A DNA stretch of 64,000 bases, from NCBI GenBank assembly GCA_015680685.1, contig MNCI01033465.1:68491-132490 (forward strand). Reading direction: 5' to 3'. Of this stretch, positions 23,101 to 33,400 are shown in pieces. A model generated the notes under the pieces. It did no database searches and was not told where the DNA came from. It saw only the letters and a list, made by a program, of their open reading frames with translations. A program made the position numbers and the translations under genes. The first letter of the stretch is position 1. Every line of letters starts with the position of its first letter. Source of the DNA: Gnetum montanum. Taxonomy: Eukaryota > Streptophyta > Gnetopsida > Gnetales > Gnetaceae.

Positions 23101-23628
23101 ATGATCATCATGGTGCTCAAGAAAATGCAGAATCAGAGCAAAAGATGATGGCACGAGCAGTTACTCTATGCACTATGGGCATACCGAACAACGCATCAAA
23201 CGTCCACAGGTAAAACACCATATAGCCTAGTATATGGATTTGAAGCTGTGTTACCTTTGGAGTTACAGGTTCCCTCACTATGGATAACGCTCTCTTATCT
23301 CCTTGATGAAAGCTAGAACAATGAACTGCACATTGCTGATCTTGACTTGGTGAAGGAAGAAAGGGTATGAGCACTTGATCAAATCGAATGGTACCAGAGA
23401 CAACAACAACGATGTCATCAACATAATCCACATAAGCAGCTGATCAAGGAAGGTGACCTAGTTCTCAAGGCAGTCCGCGAACACTCAGATAAATTCTCAA
23501 CCAACTGGGAAGGACCTTACTTAGTCACTAAAGCCTATGACAATGGGGCATTCAAGCTCACCGACATGGACGGAAATGAATTGGCCAATCCTACAAATTA
23601 CATGTACTTGAAACCATTCTACATCTAA
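20188..23628 (+). pseudogene. pol: pol of element T: RT, RNase H, second RNase H, integrase
   Basis: One frame (frame 1) is kept from ATG 20188 to TAA 23626-23628, interrupted only by scattered stops (for example 20599 and 21307). The N-terminus has TFAWKYTHMPRLDP (about 20503-20544). RT shows FMDGFLGYNQI (20857) and then YVDE at 21049-21060 where YVDD is required. RNase H runs about 21480-21840. The Tat-type second RNase H (about 21930-22230) has YFNGAS (usually YFDGAS), TNNAVEYEG and GDSQLVVNQV. Integrase has HEGLCGGH (about 22620) but then jumps from MEYDFF to RVIHVPP, losing the CxxC half of its zinc finger. WGLDIIG, VTDNGPQF and NGQVES keep the three acidic residues. The frame ends LKPFYI, like relatives. 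Lack of frameshifts beside many stops suggests decay mainly by C-to-T change. Confidence 0.85.
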
Positions 23629-25055
23629 TGATCCCAAGGCACGTCATGGTCCTGGCATCACGACCTAAAACTGATACCACAAAAAAGTCCTGGAGCTATG
23701 ACTTAAAACTAGCATTGCAGAATGTCCTGTCATCATGATAGTAAATTGACATCACAGAGCTCTGTCTGACATGACACTAAACTACCACACCCATTCACTA
23801 GATTCCACTAAGACTATAAACTAGCTAGCCTCTTCATACTCTGCCATGACTATAAACTAGCATTGCATCGTCCATTACGATGATAAACTAGCACCGTCCA
23901 AAGGGTTATGATGTGAAACTAACCCACAATAGTCCGCTAAGACTATAAACTAGTGACATCATCAATAACCTGGCATCATTCAAAAGGCATGCTACTGCAA
24001 TTGACTGTATGTGCTCACCAAGAACCTGCCACTTGATTTATCACATAGATCGGGATGAAACTGATGCTGTTCAAAATTGTGTTTGCCTCGAAACTCCATA
24101 TGATGGCTCCATTACATCAGCTATGTTTAAAGTGCTAAGCTAACTTAATCATTTGTTTTTTTTCTTGCTCCCTTGGAGTGGTGTTTGCAAGATGATACAC
24201 GTGAGACGCTCGTGCACAAATACATTCCATCATGACAACAAAGTATCACATTCTTCCAGACGCTCCCAACCGGGTTATTCAATCCGTTCATAAGTACATT
24301 TTCAACTCCCAACACATTCCCCATTTCTCATCATGATCATTTTACCCTACTCAATTATAGTCCCTTGATACAAAATCCATTCCAAAACTCTTGATGCACT
24401 GTTGCACACTATGATTCTTGAAGCAGTTGCAACACAAAACACAACACACAGCACATGATACAAACGCAAAGCGCATGAGCACAAAAAAAAAGAGGAAAAA
24501 AAAGGAAAAAAGAACAAAAAAGGTCAAAGAACAAGATTCATAGAAAAGGTCTCCATGACCCCGTGGACATCATAGACTAAAGATCATTGGCTCTTCTCAT
24601 ACAAGCCCCAGGTGAGAAGACAATTGTCTTGGGAAAACACTCATGCCGCTAATGATCATGTTGCACATCATCGCGTGGCTTTGGCTATTTACAACGGGCC
24701 CCCTTCAACATAACACAAGGGTTCTATTTCTCTAAAGAATGCACCTCCAGTGTCTTGGTTCTAAGTCTATTGAAAACCCAACTATTGACAAAGACCAATG
24801 ACATGATTTGCTCACTCAAGAGCACTCCTCTCCCACAATTCTGGCAACACTTATAACCCTCAATCATCTTTCAATTTCCCCAGTCACAACCAATTCCCTT
24901 CTTTCCATGAACTACACTTCCCTCAACCCAATGTACTTTTGAGCATATGGTGCGATAACATTTGACTAGGGGCCAATGGACAATGCTTGGTACTTGATCG
25001 ATCATGGTGTTTTGTACTTCTTTCTCAACTCCAAACGTCAACAAAGAGGGGACAA
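23629..25055 (+). other. 3' noncoding region of T with repeated word cluster
   Basis: 23660-23955 holds about ten copies of a GAYNNTAAACTAGC-like word spaced 20-50 bp. 24481-24525 is an A/G-rich run. No ORF is recognised. Confidence 0.7.
25043..25052 (+). promoter_or_regulatory. Polypurine tract of element T
   Basis: AAAGAGGGGA, three bases before the 3' LTR start TGAAACAC. Confidence 0.75.
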
Positions 25056-26534
25056 TGAAACACGACAAAATGTTGGCCTAGCACTTTCAAACAAAATTCA
25101 AGCTAAGTCATGTTATTGCCCAACATGAGTACGGCATGACCAAACTTGAGAGTCTCCAAAACAGTCTGAAATGACATTCAACGAAGTAGGAAAGGCCCTC
25201 CCCGAGGCCCACAAGTGACTGCACTAGCTTTTAGCATCTAGAATCAAAGGTTTTGCGCTCAAAATACTTGGTCTTCACTGGGTACACTTTGGTTACATTT
25301 TCTTACGCTGCACAGCGTAAGGCTCAGCGTCACCAACTTTTGGAGCCTCAAAACTGAGTCAAAATAGGCCAAAATTGAGTACAAGGACCCCCCATGATCT
25401 CAACTAATGGTTTCCCTAGGTTCCCAGCCCTCAGAATCCTAATTTTGGGCTAAAAAATATACTATTTTTACTACTCACTCCCAGGTCATGCCCAGTTCAC
25501 ACTCATGCCTAGTTCACACTCACGCCCAGGTCATGCTCACGTCCAGGTCATGCCCAGCTCACGTTGACAATGTGAACCCAACGTGAGCTGCCAAATATGG
25601 CCTAGAACATTTCAAATGCATATCGAAAACATGCCAGGATAAGATCAACTCAAGTCGACGTCCTGCAGCAGTCGAGCCAAGCGAGCCGAAATCAAATTTT
25701 GATTGCAAATTCATTGTAAATTTTTATTGTACACCATGTGTGAGCTTGTGAAGTTCTTATGCTGTGTCCATGAGCATAAGCTAGCTTGCGTTGTAAGATA
25801 TGGTGCACCTAGTTTAGAATGTAATTGTCCTCATACACTTGTCATGTGATCTATTTTTCTTGCATCTCGCAGCCATCGATCTCATTCATTCCTATGCCCA
25901 AGACAAGTAGATAAATACCTTGTTCGTTGACATAAACGGGGGTTGGGTTGGAAAAAATTTGGAGCAAGAAAACAAGCAATCTTGAGCCCAAACACACGTA
26001 ATTCCCAGTGCCTGTAAACACCTCGCATCGGGGCTTAACGTACGACTTGCAACGCAACTACGTTTTGACCAGTGCACATTTCATTGATTAATACAACATT
26101 GTTCATTATTTTGTCATCCATTGTCCTATTCCGATTTATTTTTTTTTCATTTTTCATTCCATTGCATCTTCCTACGTACATTCTGTTTACATTTACGTCA
26201 TGTTATGTTCATTACGCTATGTTACGTTCATTATGCTCTGTTACATTCATTACACTCTATTACATTCATTACACTTTGTTACATTCATTACGCTTTGTTA
26301 CATTCGTTACGCTTTGTTATTTTCTCTATTTTACACTTGTGACGATAACCCCAGCGCAAGCAATAGCATATGCTCGGGGAAGTCCTTGGTTGATCTGCGT
26401 GCGGACCATCCAAGGCACTCTGCCTTCGTTTTTCCAGCTTGCCCTCATGTGAAGGCAAGGTTGTCTATATCTCTCTGGAGATCTTTTGACATTCATTTCC
26501 TTCCAGCCTTACGCCGATGATTTCGGACAATACA
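25056..26534 (+). repeat. 3' LTR of element T (1479 bp)
   Basis: Pairs with 11089-12507. It starts TGAAACACGAC, ends GGACAATACA and is followed by ATGGG. It contains the 19-bp repeat at 26201-26326 and an expanded CTCACGC/CAGGTCATGC word cluster (25480-25600). Confidence 0.9.
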
Positions 26535-26539
26535 ATGGG
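26535..26539 (+). repeat. Target-site duplication of element T, right copy
   Basis: ATGGG, identical to 11084-11088. Confidence 0.85.
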
Positions 26540-26672
26540 GTAGATCTAACTTTACCATTGTGTCTAGAAGGTTGAAATCTATAGAAAAAAACTATTTGTT
26601 TGCTAAAAAAAGGCTTTCAAAATTAAAAGTTATGATTTTTGAAGTTTAGAACCTTTGGTGAGAAAAATAAAA

Positions 26673-26760
26673 CTTCTCGAGAGGTCACCCATCCCAATAC
26701 TACTCTATGACAAGTACACTTAATTACTAAATTCTTAACTCAAATGCTATCAGTGTATTG
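26673..26760 (-). pseudogene. 5S rRNA-derived fragment (antisense)
   Basis: GAGGTCACCCATCCCAATAC at 26681-26700, followed by TACTCT, CAAGTACACTTAA and an ATTCTTA stretch, follows the reverse complement of the plant 5S rRNA 3' two-thirds, including the internal control region, almost without gaps. Differences are mostly transitions. Flanks are AT-rich and unlike 5S spacers. It could be a lone pseudogene, a 5S-derived SINE or part of a Cassandra-type TRIM LTR, which carries 5S sequence. It is too diverged to be a functional 5S gene. Confidence 0.7.
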
Positions 26761-28348
26761 AAAATTCTCTTTTTGAAATTTTTTCTTACATTTCTAATTT
26801 TAAACTAAAATTTCAACACATAAAAGTTTGAAATTTTTTAAATTGACAAAAAAATTGGAAACATCGGAAGGGGCCATTATGAATGATACCATAGGTGTCC
26901 ATGAAGAGTCAAAGGAGCTGTTATGAATGGTGCCATGAGTTTCCATGGAGCTCCAAAAGGGGCCTTTATCAGTGACACAATCAATGTAGATGGAAATGAA
27001 ATTGGCTTGTGTGGCAGTGAAAAACATGCTGAGGATTTTAGCGATAGGCAAGGGTTTGTGCACATGCACTATGGCAGTTGCAGGGCATGGCAACACATGC
27101 AAGAGGGCAATGTGCATGGTGGGAGTGACGTAGTGGCAGAGTAGTGAGTAGTGGCAAAAAGAAGCATGGTAGGAGCAACACAATGATAGAGCGATGGTTG
27201 GCCCCAAAATAAAGGTAAGTGAGTGATGGGCGTGTGGTGTGAGAGGTGTCAACCCTCAAACAGGGGTTGCATGCTAGTGAAGTTTTCATGAGAATTCACA
27301 TAGGAAATGCATGACACATGTTCCAAAACACCTATGTGGAACGAGGGCTACCATCAAATCTAGTGGCGCTGGGTTGGTCAGATGTGGAGGTGCTAGTGAT
27401 GGCACCAAAGGTGGTGGAATCCTGGCTTGAGATTGCAGGGTAGATGGTAGCATGGGCAGAGTTGCTATGCATGTGGGGCACCGAGGTGATGCTGATAGTG
27501 GGTACATGCACAACAACTACTTAGCATACTTGCAATTGCAATACCATTATGGCCAGGGGCATGTGCATGGGGTTGTGGCTGTAGCGAGGGGTCATGGCTA
27601 CTATGCAGACAATCATAGGCCCTAACCATTAGGGTTAGGGTCAAGGCCCAAAATTAATTAATTAATTATTTTATTTTATTTTATTATTACTATTTAATAA
27701 AATTAGGTGGGAGGACCAGGGTTCGAACCCATGACCTCATGCTCAAAATTTTTCTTTTTAAATAATAATAATAATTTAATATTATTTAATACACACAAAA
27801 TGAAAAACTTTAAACATTGATATCTTTCAAATTGTAAGTTCTATTGAGACAAAACTTGTACTGTTGGAATCATATCGACAAGTATTATACATTGGACATA
27901 GTATTAGGGTTCAAAAATGAAGTTGAATTTTTCAAGATTTTGAATGGTTCAATTAGCCTATTATACCAAAATGACATTACTAGGTTGATGTATGCTAAAT
28001 AATGTCAAGTTATAAAGGTTAAGCACTTAGGATAATGAGTTTCAAATGAACAAGATCAATTTAAGTCATGGTTACTAACTTTTTGGAAGAAACTTAACAA
28101 TGACTTTAATCAATTAATATTTAAAGTATTAAAATGGGAAAGAGTTACCTGGACCGATGTATTCTTGTCTTACCAACATCTTTTGAAATTGATGAATCTT
28201 GATGAGGCATAATCAAAATCTTTTTTAGTCAATGATATCCATGAAAGAATTTTATTGGTTGGCAATTTAAGATTTTTCCTAGTTCATGGCTCCATGATTT
28301 ATCATCAGGTTGTAGTCAACCCATGGTTCTGAATGAGCCTTGGGTCAT
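26761..28348. other. Unassigned DNA with small repeats
   Basis: It contains a 45-bp tandem repeat (26870 onward) and a slightly GC-richer stretch to 27640 with only random-looking ORFs. AT-rich runs near 27655-27790 surround GGTTCGAACCC (27720-27730), which fits the RNA polymerase III B-box consensus GGTTCGANNCC. No A box is evident, so I do not call a SINE. Confidence 0.4.
26870..26990. repeat. 45-bp tandem repeat, about 2.5 units
   Basis: Units start at 26870, 26914 and 26959, with GGRGCYNTTATGAATG-like beginnings and a TCCATG core. Confidence 0.7.
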
Positions 28349-28760
28349 TGATGAAGCATATTCCTTGGATTGCATTGATGGCACCTCATTGATGCAATGG
28401 CATTAACAAATGGTTTGATGCATTGACGTGAACTCATCAACATAGTGTTTATCTTTGCTTATAAATACGTGCTCACCAGCTACATTTATGGCATTCCATA
28501 GTTAGTATCATAGTGAAGCTCTTGCATTTTGTCCATTTGACAGTTAAAATATTTTCTAAGTGCCTACAATAGGGGTGAATAGTGTACGAATCTTTATTCA
28601 AAAACTGATGTATTTGAGCACCTTGGTGTGATTGGCAATAAAGATGAGCTTTCTTCACAAACATTGTAGCATTTGGAAATATATTAATGTTTACTTTAAA
28701 TGCATTTATTATTTAAGTAATTTATTTTAATGCATTAGGATTTATTAATTAAATAGTAAT
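28349..28760 (+). repeat. LTR fragment G (plus), split by element C
   Basis: It starts TGATGAAG, with TATAAATAC at 28460 and AATAAAGAT at 28637, and its R/U5 matches the LTRs of B (TTAAAATATTTTCTAAGTGC and AAAGATGAGCTTT). It stops at 28760 where the minus-strand LTR of C begins. Its remainder is presumably beyond the nest, outside the window. Whether it is a 5', 3' or solo LTR is unknown. Confidence 0.7.
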
Positions 28761-30413
28761 TGATGAGCAGCAAGGTACCCCTACATCCAAGCATACAAAT
28801 CACAAGCTTTCACGCATGATCCAATCAAATTTCATAAACCTTAAGTTCCTAAGTACACTGGTTTTAGGATGTGAAATCTAATCATGACAATCGTTGTCTT
28901 CTCAACTATACTTGTGGAGCTTTAATTGTATAGTTAAGTATAATTTAGGCACCTAATTTTTATTATTTTATATTTTATTTGTCTACAATTAAAAACAAGT
29001 TAATATTTAATTTATGAACCACTTTAACTAATCTAATTGCCCATTAATAACCCACTATCCTAACATAAGTATCGAGTCTCATTTTTTGTGCACATCTGAT
29101 GAGTCGTGATATCGCATCTACCACACGATATCGCATATGCGATATCACATCCTACCTCATCTTCTATAAATAAGAGGCGGTGCCCTTGGTTCCACATAGT
29201 TAGATTTAGACCCTTAGTCAGATTCTTATAGTTTTGCTATTCTAGAGTTAGAATTATTTCTATGTGCCTGCAGTAGGAGTCATAGAGTGAACAGATCTTC
29301 ATTCAAGCAATTTGTACCTGAGCACAATTTTGTGTACGACAATAAAGATGAACTTTATGATAAACCTTGCAGCATACAGATTAAGCTAATTAGTAACTAA
29401 TGATTGTTTAATGCTTTTCTAGTTAATTAATACCTCTCTCAACCTTCAACCCCCTTAGTTAAATACACTCAAGATGACTGCTTTGAGCATGCGTGTAGCG
29501 CTTGGTAACCTAGCAACGATTAGCGTTTGATAATCCCAATAGCATTGCACTGGTTCAGGATGTGTACAGTAAGTGGGAATGGATACTAGTGTTAGGAAAA
29601 TTTAGAACTTAGTTAATGAATAGTTAATGTAAGTTAGTCACTTAGTTCTCTCTTCCTTTCCTTTATTAGCAGAAGACATAAAAGGAAAAAAATCTATAAA
29701 AATCATATACCTCAAGCTTAGTTAACCATACAACCATGACAATAGAAGTAAGTTTGGGAAGACAATGATTGATTGACCCTGAGTGTTCCATTAAGACACG
29801 TAAGCACTTAATCCTTGGAGTTCAATCGGATCATGTGTGAAATGCTCATATTCGTATGGTTGAGTGTAGGGGTACCTCGCCACTCATCAACATCCTAAAC
29901 ACATATAACATTATTGGGTTACCAAATGTTAAGTGTTGCTAAGATTACCAAGCATCATGCATATGCTCAAAGTGATTGCACTTATGTGCTTAATTAATTT
30001 CTATTTAATTAAACTAGGTTACTTTAGCTTAATTACTTAGAAACATTAAAGGAAATTTCATAAAGCATTTAAATGCATAAATAAAATATTTATGCTAGCC
30101 AAGGTGCTACAAGGTTTGATCAGATAGCTTGTATTTATTGAGGCACACACTATCATGCTCAACTACAATAGTGCTCAAATAAAGATTTGTACACTCAATG
30201 ACTCTTACTGTAAGCACTTTGGAAACTATTTTAAGTCTAGAGAAAAGAATTGCAAGAGCTCTACTATGCTATGACAAAAACTATATGGAAACCATGTGCC
30301 CAATCACTATATTTATAGGCCAACACATACCCCATGATATCAGATATCCAATATCACATCTTGGGGTCCAATATTGGATACCCGACATCATGACTCCAAT
30401 ATTGGATATCCAA
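28761..30413 (-). repeat. 3' LTR of C, interrupted by solo LTR S
   Basis: The outer parts 28761-29096 and 29895-30413 form one minus-strand LTR starting (plus reading) TGATGAGCAGC. The TATA box on the minus strand is ATTTATA at 30311-30317. Its U3 is rich in GATATC/CAATATTGG words (30330-30413). The U3 outer end and the polypurine tract are deleted. Confidence 0.75.
29097..29889 (+). repeat. Solo LTR S (793 bp)
   Basis: TGATGAGTCG...CACTCATCA flanked by a perfect target duplication ACATC (29092-29096 and 29890-29894). It has TATAAATAAG at 29165, AATAAAGAT at 29341 and a U3 with palindromic CGATATCGCATATGCGATATC-like words. It lacks any internal region, as expected after LTR-LTR recombination. 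Confidence 0.9.
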
Positions 30414-32330
30414 CTCTAAGTACCTAAGTGTACGAATTTACAATCTTTTATAAAATTAGGTATTCATGATAATAGAATTGAACACCCTAGACAAAACTAA
30501 CACCCAACTCCTCTAGAAGCTAAAGAGTGAGGGGAGAAGATCCAATGATCATGAATGGTCCTCATCGCATGGTACTGTTGCTCCTTCATTGGTGAAGACA
30601 ATCCCACTTCTAGTCCAAACTTTCCACTACAATCACAACAAAATCACGAATTAGTGTGTAATGTGTAACATATAGCTTTTAAGTACCTTATCTCATAGGT
30701 GGTTACATTTGGCTAGGTTATGATTATGGTGGATTGATTTCTTTAATGTTGTTAACGGGAAAACTAAAAAATACGGTGAAATGGACAAGCAGTCAATTAT
30801 TAAATTTGAAAAGTCCAAATGCAATAAAATGCTTGAAGAGGGTTTAAAAATTCACAACAATAAAAAAAGAGGATTTCACTAAAAATATTGTGTTGATGTG
30901 CTCAATTAGATGTCATTGATGAGATACAAAAAAGGATTTGATTATGAGAATGTCTAAGGATAAAGAGTTTAACTAATCCAACTGAAAGATATGTAAGTGG
31001 GTCCTCCCCAAAGCAAGCACAAGCCTATTATTACCCTTGAATAACTTCAAAATGAGGAGTCTGTCGGCCCCATGGATGATTAATGGTTATAGAAAGTTAA
31101 GTGCAAAAAAAAACCCTAAAGAAACTATCTAAGAATTTTGACGCATCAAACCAAGACATCGAATAAGAACATGAAACCAAAAGTGAGGTGAGACATGGAA
31201 AGCATAGATGGATGAGAGAGAGAGTGAAATGCAGTGCCTAATTAAGGTCACATGAAGTCCCTTCTAAAGTTTGTGGTTAAATGACATGATAAAATCCATC
31301 CTTAGTCTAGACCAAAACTAACCATGTTCAGTGACATCGCATTGTCATTCTAAGACCAATCCACCCCCCTGAGACACAAGAATTTTCCCACAAAACAACC
31401 ACTGTTCTTTATTAAAGAAGAAAAAAGAAGTAGGAAGTGAGGAAGGGCCTTAGTTAGAGGGGACCCTCAAGCATAGGTAACATGTATTTTTAGTTCCTTA
31501 ACCAATGCTTATAAAACATTTATTTTGTCTAAGCAATGTGCTTTGAATTCTCACCATTGTTTTGAATGGAAACCACACAAAGACTTATTTAACTTCTTTT
31601 TATTGGCCAACATGAAATGGTAAAAAATCCATGAAAACACACATGCACCTAAGTAAGTAGAAAGACACAAAGAATACCAAATCCCCTTGAAGTCACATCC
31701 TATTTAAACCTTTGTATCCTTCCCAAATATGGAAACTACCAAGGTGAAAAATTTGTTAAAATTTTATTAATGAAGAAAAAATTGCATACTTCTAGAACAA
31801 GGAAAAAAATAAATTTTATGAATGGATGGATGTTGTGGACTCACTACTTGTTGCATGAAAAAGAAGCCATGTCCAAGTTATCGGTAACAAAATTCAAAGC
31901 TAGAATCTAGACACCAAAAATCAATAACCAGATAGCACATGCCCACATTAATTAAACCACACTATACCCAGTTGGCAATACGGTACATTATTATTGAAAC
32001 ACAATAAGAAAATAAAATTCAAATAATAAAAATATTCAAGAAATTGTTAAATATTTAATAAAAATAAAATGTCCTAATGATGTTGTAAAACAAAAATTTT
32101 GAAAAATTAATAATGTAAAACCAAAAAGATGTAACATAAAGAATGTGTAAAATAAAAAGTTGTAAAAGATAATAAAGTGTAAAATAAAAATGTGTACAAA
32201 AAAAAGATAAAAACCTAAGGAGCCACTTATATAGTTAGCATGCATGGCCATCTCCCCCACAACTAAGTTGAAAGAAGGAGATCTGAAAGATTGACTGTGG
32301 TTGTTCATTTGATGAGATGTTTGTTACATT
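30414..32330 (-). other. 3' noncoding region of C
   Basis: No ORF. It is collinear with the 3' noncoding regions of D (53090-55050) and E (58570-60430), and part is homologous to the spacer of B (46900-47700, plus strand). Confidence 0.7.
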
Positions 32331-32379
32331 GGCTTGCTTAGGCTTATAGAAATGTTTGACTTATTGTATGTTGACTAGT

Positions 32380-33400
32380 TATTTCTTGTTTGGGCTCTTA
32401 GGTTTGTAGATCATCATGGCCCTAGGAGGAAACGTTTTGTAAATGATATAAGGTCCTTTCCACAATGTCTAGAACTTAGTTCGTTGAGGTACGTGTGTGG
32501 AGTTCCAATAGAGAACCTTATCTCCTAGTTAAAATTTGACTTTCCTAATTCTAAGGCCATGGTGTTTTTTGTTGAATTCCTTGTGTAACTTATGAGATGA
32601 CAAGGTCACCAAGTTATTTTCATCTAGCAAGTTAAGATTCATTAATCTTTCATTTTGTGCTGAACTTAAATCAAGGTCAAGGTCACAAGATATTAAAAGT
32701 GTACAAATCTTGAATTAAATAGAAAGTGTTGGTAATTTTCTGTACACTAACTCATAGGGAGAATAGCCTATATAAAGTTTCCATGTTAACTGGTAGGCCC
32801 AAACAACATTGTTAAGTTTTTTTGTTCAGTCTTTCCTATATTTTCTAACTATTCTCATTAAGATCTTTATGATCTTTCTATTTGTAACCTCATATTGACC
32901 ATTCGCTTTGGGGTGGGAGGGTGTTAATTTATATTCAACCCCCAAGTGTTGCATGATTTTCCAAAAGGTAGTACCTGTAAAGTGAGTTCCATTATTAGAA
33001 ATTAATGCACATAACATACCAAATCTATTTACAACATTCTGTTATACAAACCAAGTAGTAGTAGAAGATGTACAGTTGGTGACAATTATTCCTAATGCCC
33101 ATTTCGTACAATAGTCAACAATGACTATGATATACACCATTCCATTTGACATGGGTGTGATCAGACCCATGAAGTCAATGCCCCAAATGTCAAAGGGTTC
33201 TAGTGGTTAGCTCCACTATTTAGGTTCCTCCATTTGAGTAGTCATTCCACCATCACATTGGAAACATTCACAAGAGTGGACATATTGGTGAGCATCCCTG
33301 AAGATTGTTGGCCAATAATATCCTACCATCAAGATTTGAATGGTCATACATCTCCTAGCATAGTGGCCCCCACAAGTACCCTATGAGTGTCCTAGAGAAC
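32380..33400 (-). pseudogene. Integrase of element C
   Basis: On the minus strand the zinc-finger region reads YYWPTIFRDA (about 33330) with CECFQC soon after. The core reads PLEPFDIWGIDFMG (about 33210-33165), then NRFGMLCALISNNGTHF (about 33040-32985) and NGQYEVTNRKI (about 32908-32876). The first and third acidic residues remain, but the middle motif is SNNG instead of (S/T)D.G, so the catalytic Asp is lost. The C-terminal GPYIIYKTF is near 32450. RFG.P.ALI.D.G.HF and TP.HP.A.GQ.EV.NR are typical of the Athila group. Many stops and frameshifts. Confidence 0.8.

Larger units (their letters stand above)
11089..26534 (+). mobile_element. Tat-type Ty3/gypsy retrotransposon T, full length, inactive
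   Basis: Two related LTRs (11089-12507 and 25056-26534) start TGAAACAC, end CA and are flanked by ATGGG on both sides. Internal order is PBS (12514), a 34-bp repeat leader, gag (13118), protease (to 17058), a 3.1-kb spacer, RT, RNase H, a second RNase H with YFNGAS and GDSQLV motifs, integrase (to 23628), a 3' noncoding region and a polypurine tract (25043). The second RNase H between RNase H and integrase is the hallmark of the Tat lineage (Tat/Ogre/Retand), and a large gap or intron between protease and RT is known from Ogre-type members. The coding parts carry many in-frame stops, at least one frameshift and catalytic substitutions, so the copy is dead. The LTRs differ at many sites, largely C/T and G/A, so the insertion is not recent. 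Confidence 0.9.

Noticed and set aside
24481-24525. A/G-rich run as the polypurine tract of T
   Set aside because: It is about 530 bp from the LTR; AAAGAGGGGA at 25043 lies at the LTR border and fits the role.
26800-27516. ORFs of 150, 83 and 76 codons on the minus strand
   Set aside because: Overlapping frames, low-complexity His/Ser/Pro composition, no recognisable domain.
27720-27730. tRNA gene or SINE from the B-box match GGTTCGAACCC
   Set aside because: No A box, no cloverleaf, no poly(A) or flanking duplication seen.
28661-28760. LTR G as the 5' LTR of a full element with C as its body
   Set aside because: C is in the opposite orientation with its own LTRs; G is simply the insertion target.
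32036-32308. 90-codon Phe-rich minus-strand ORF (and 54741-54929)
   Set aside because: Translation of A/T-rich 3' noncoding DNA shared by C, D and E; the apparent membrane helices come from poly-A-rich sequence.
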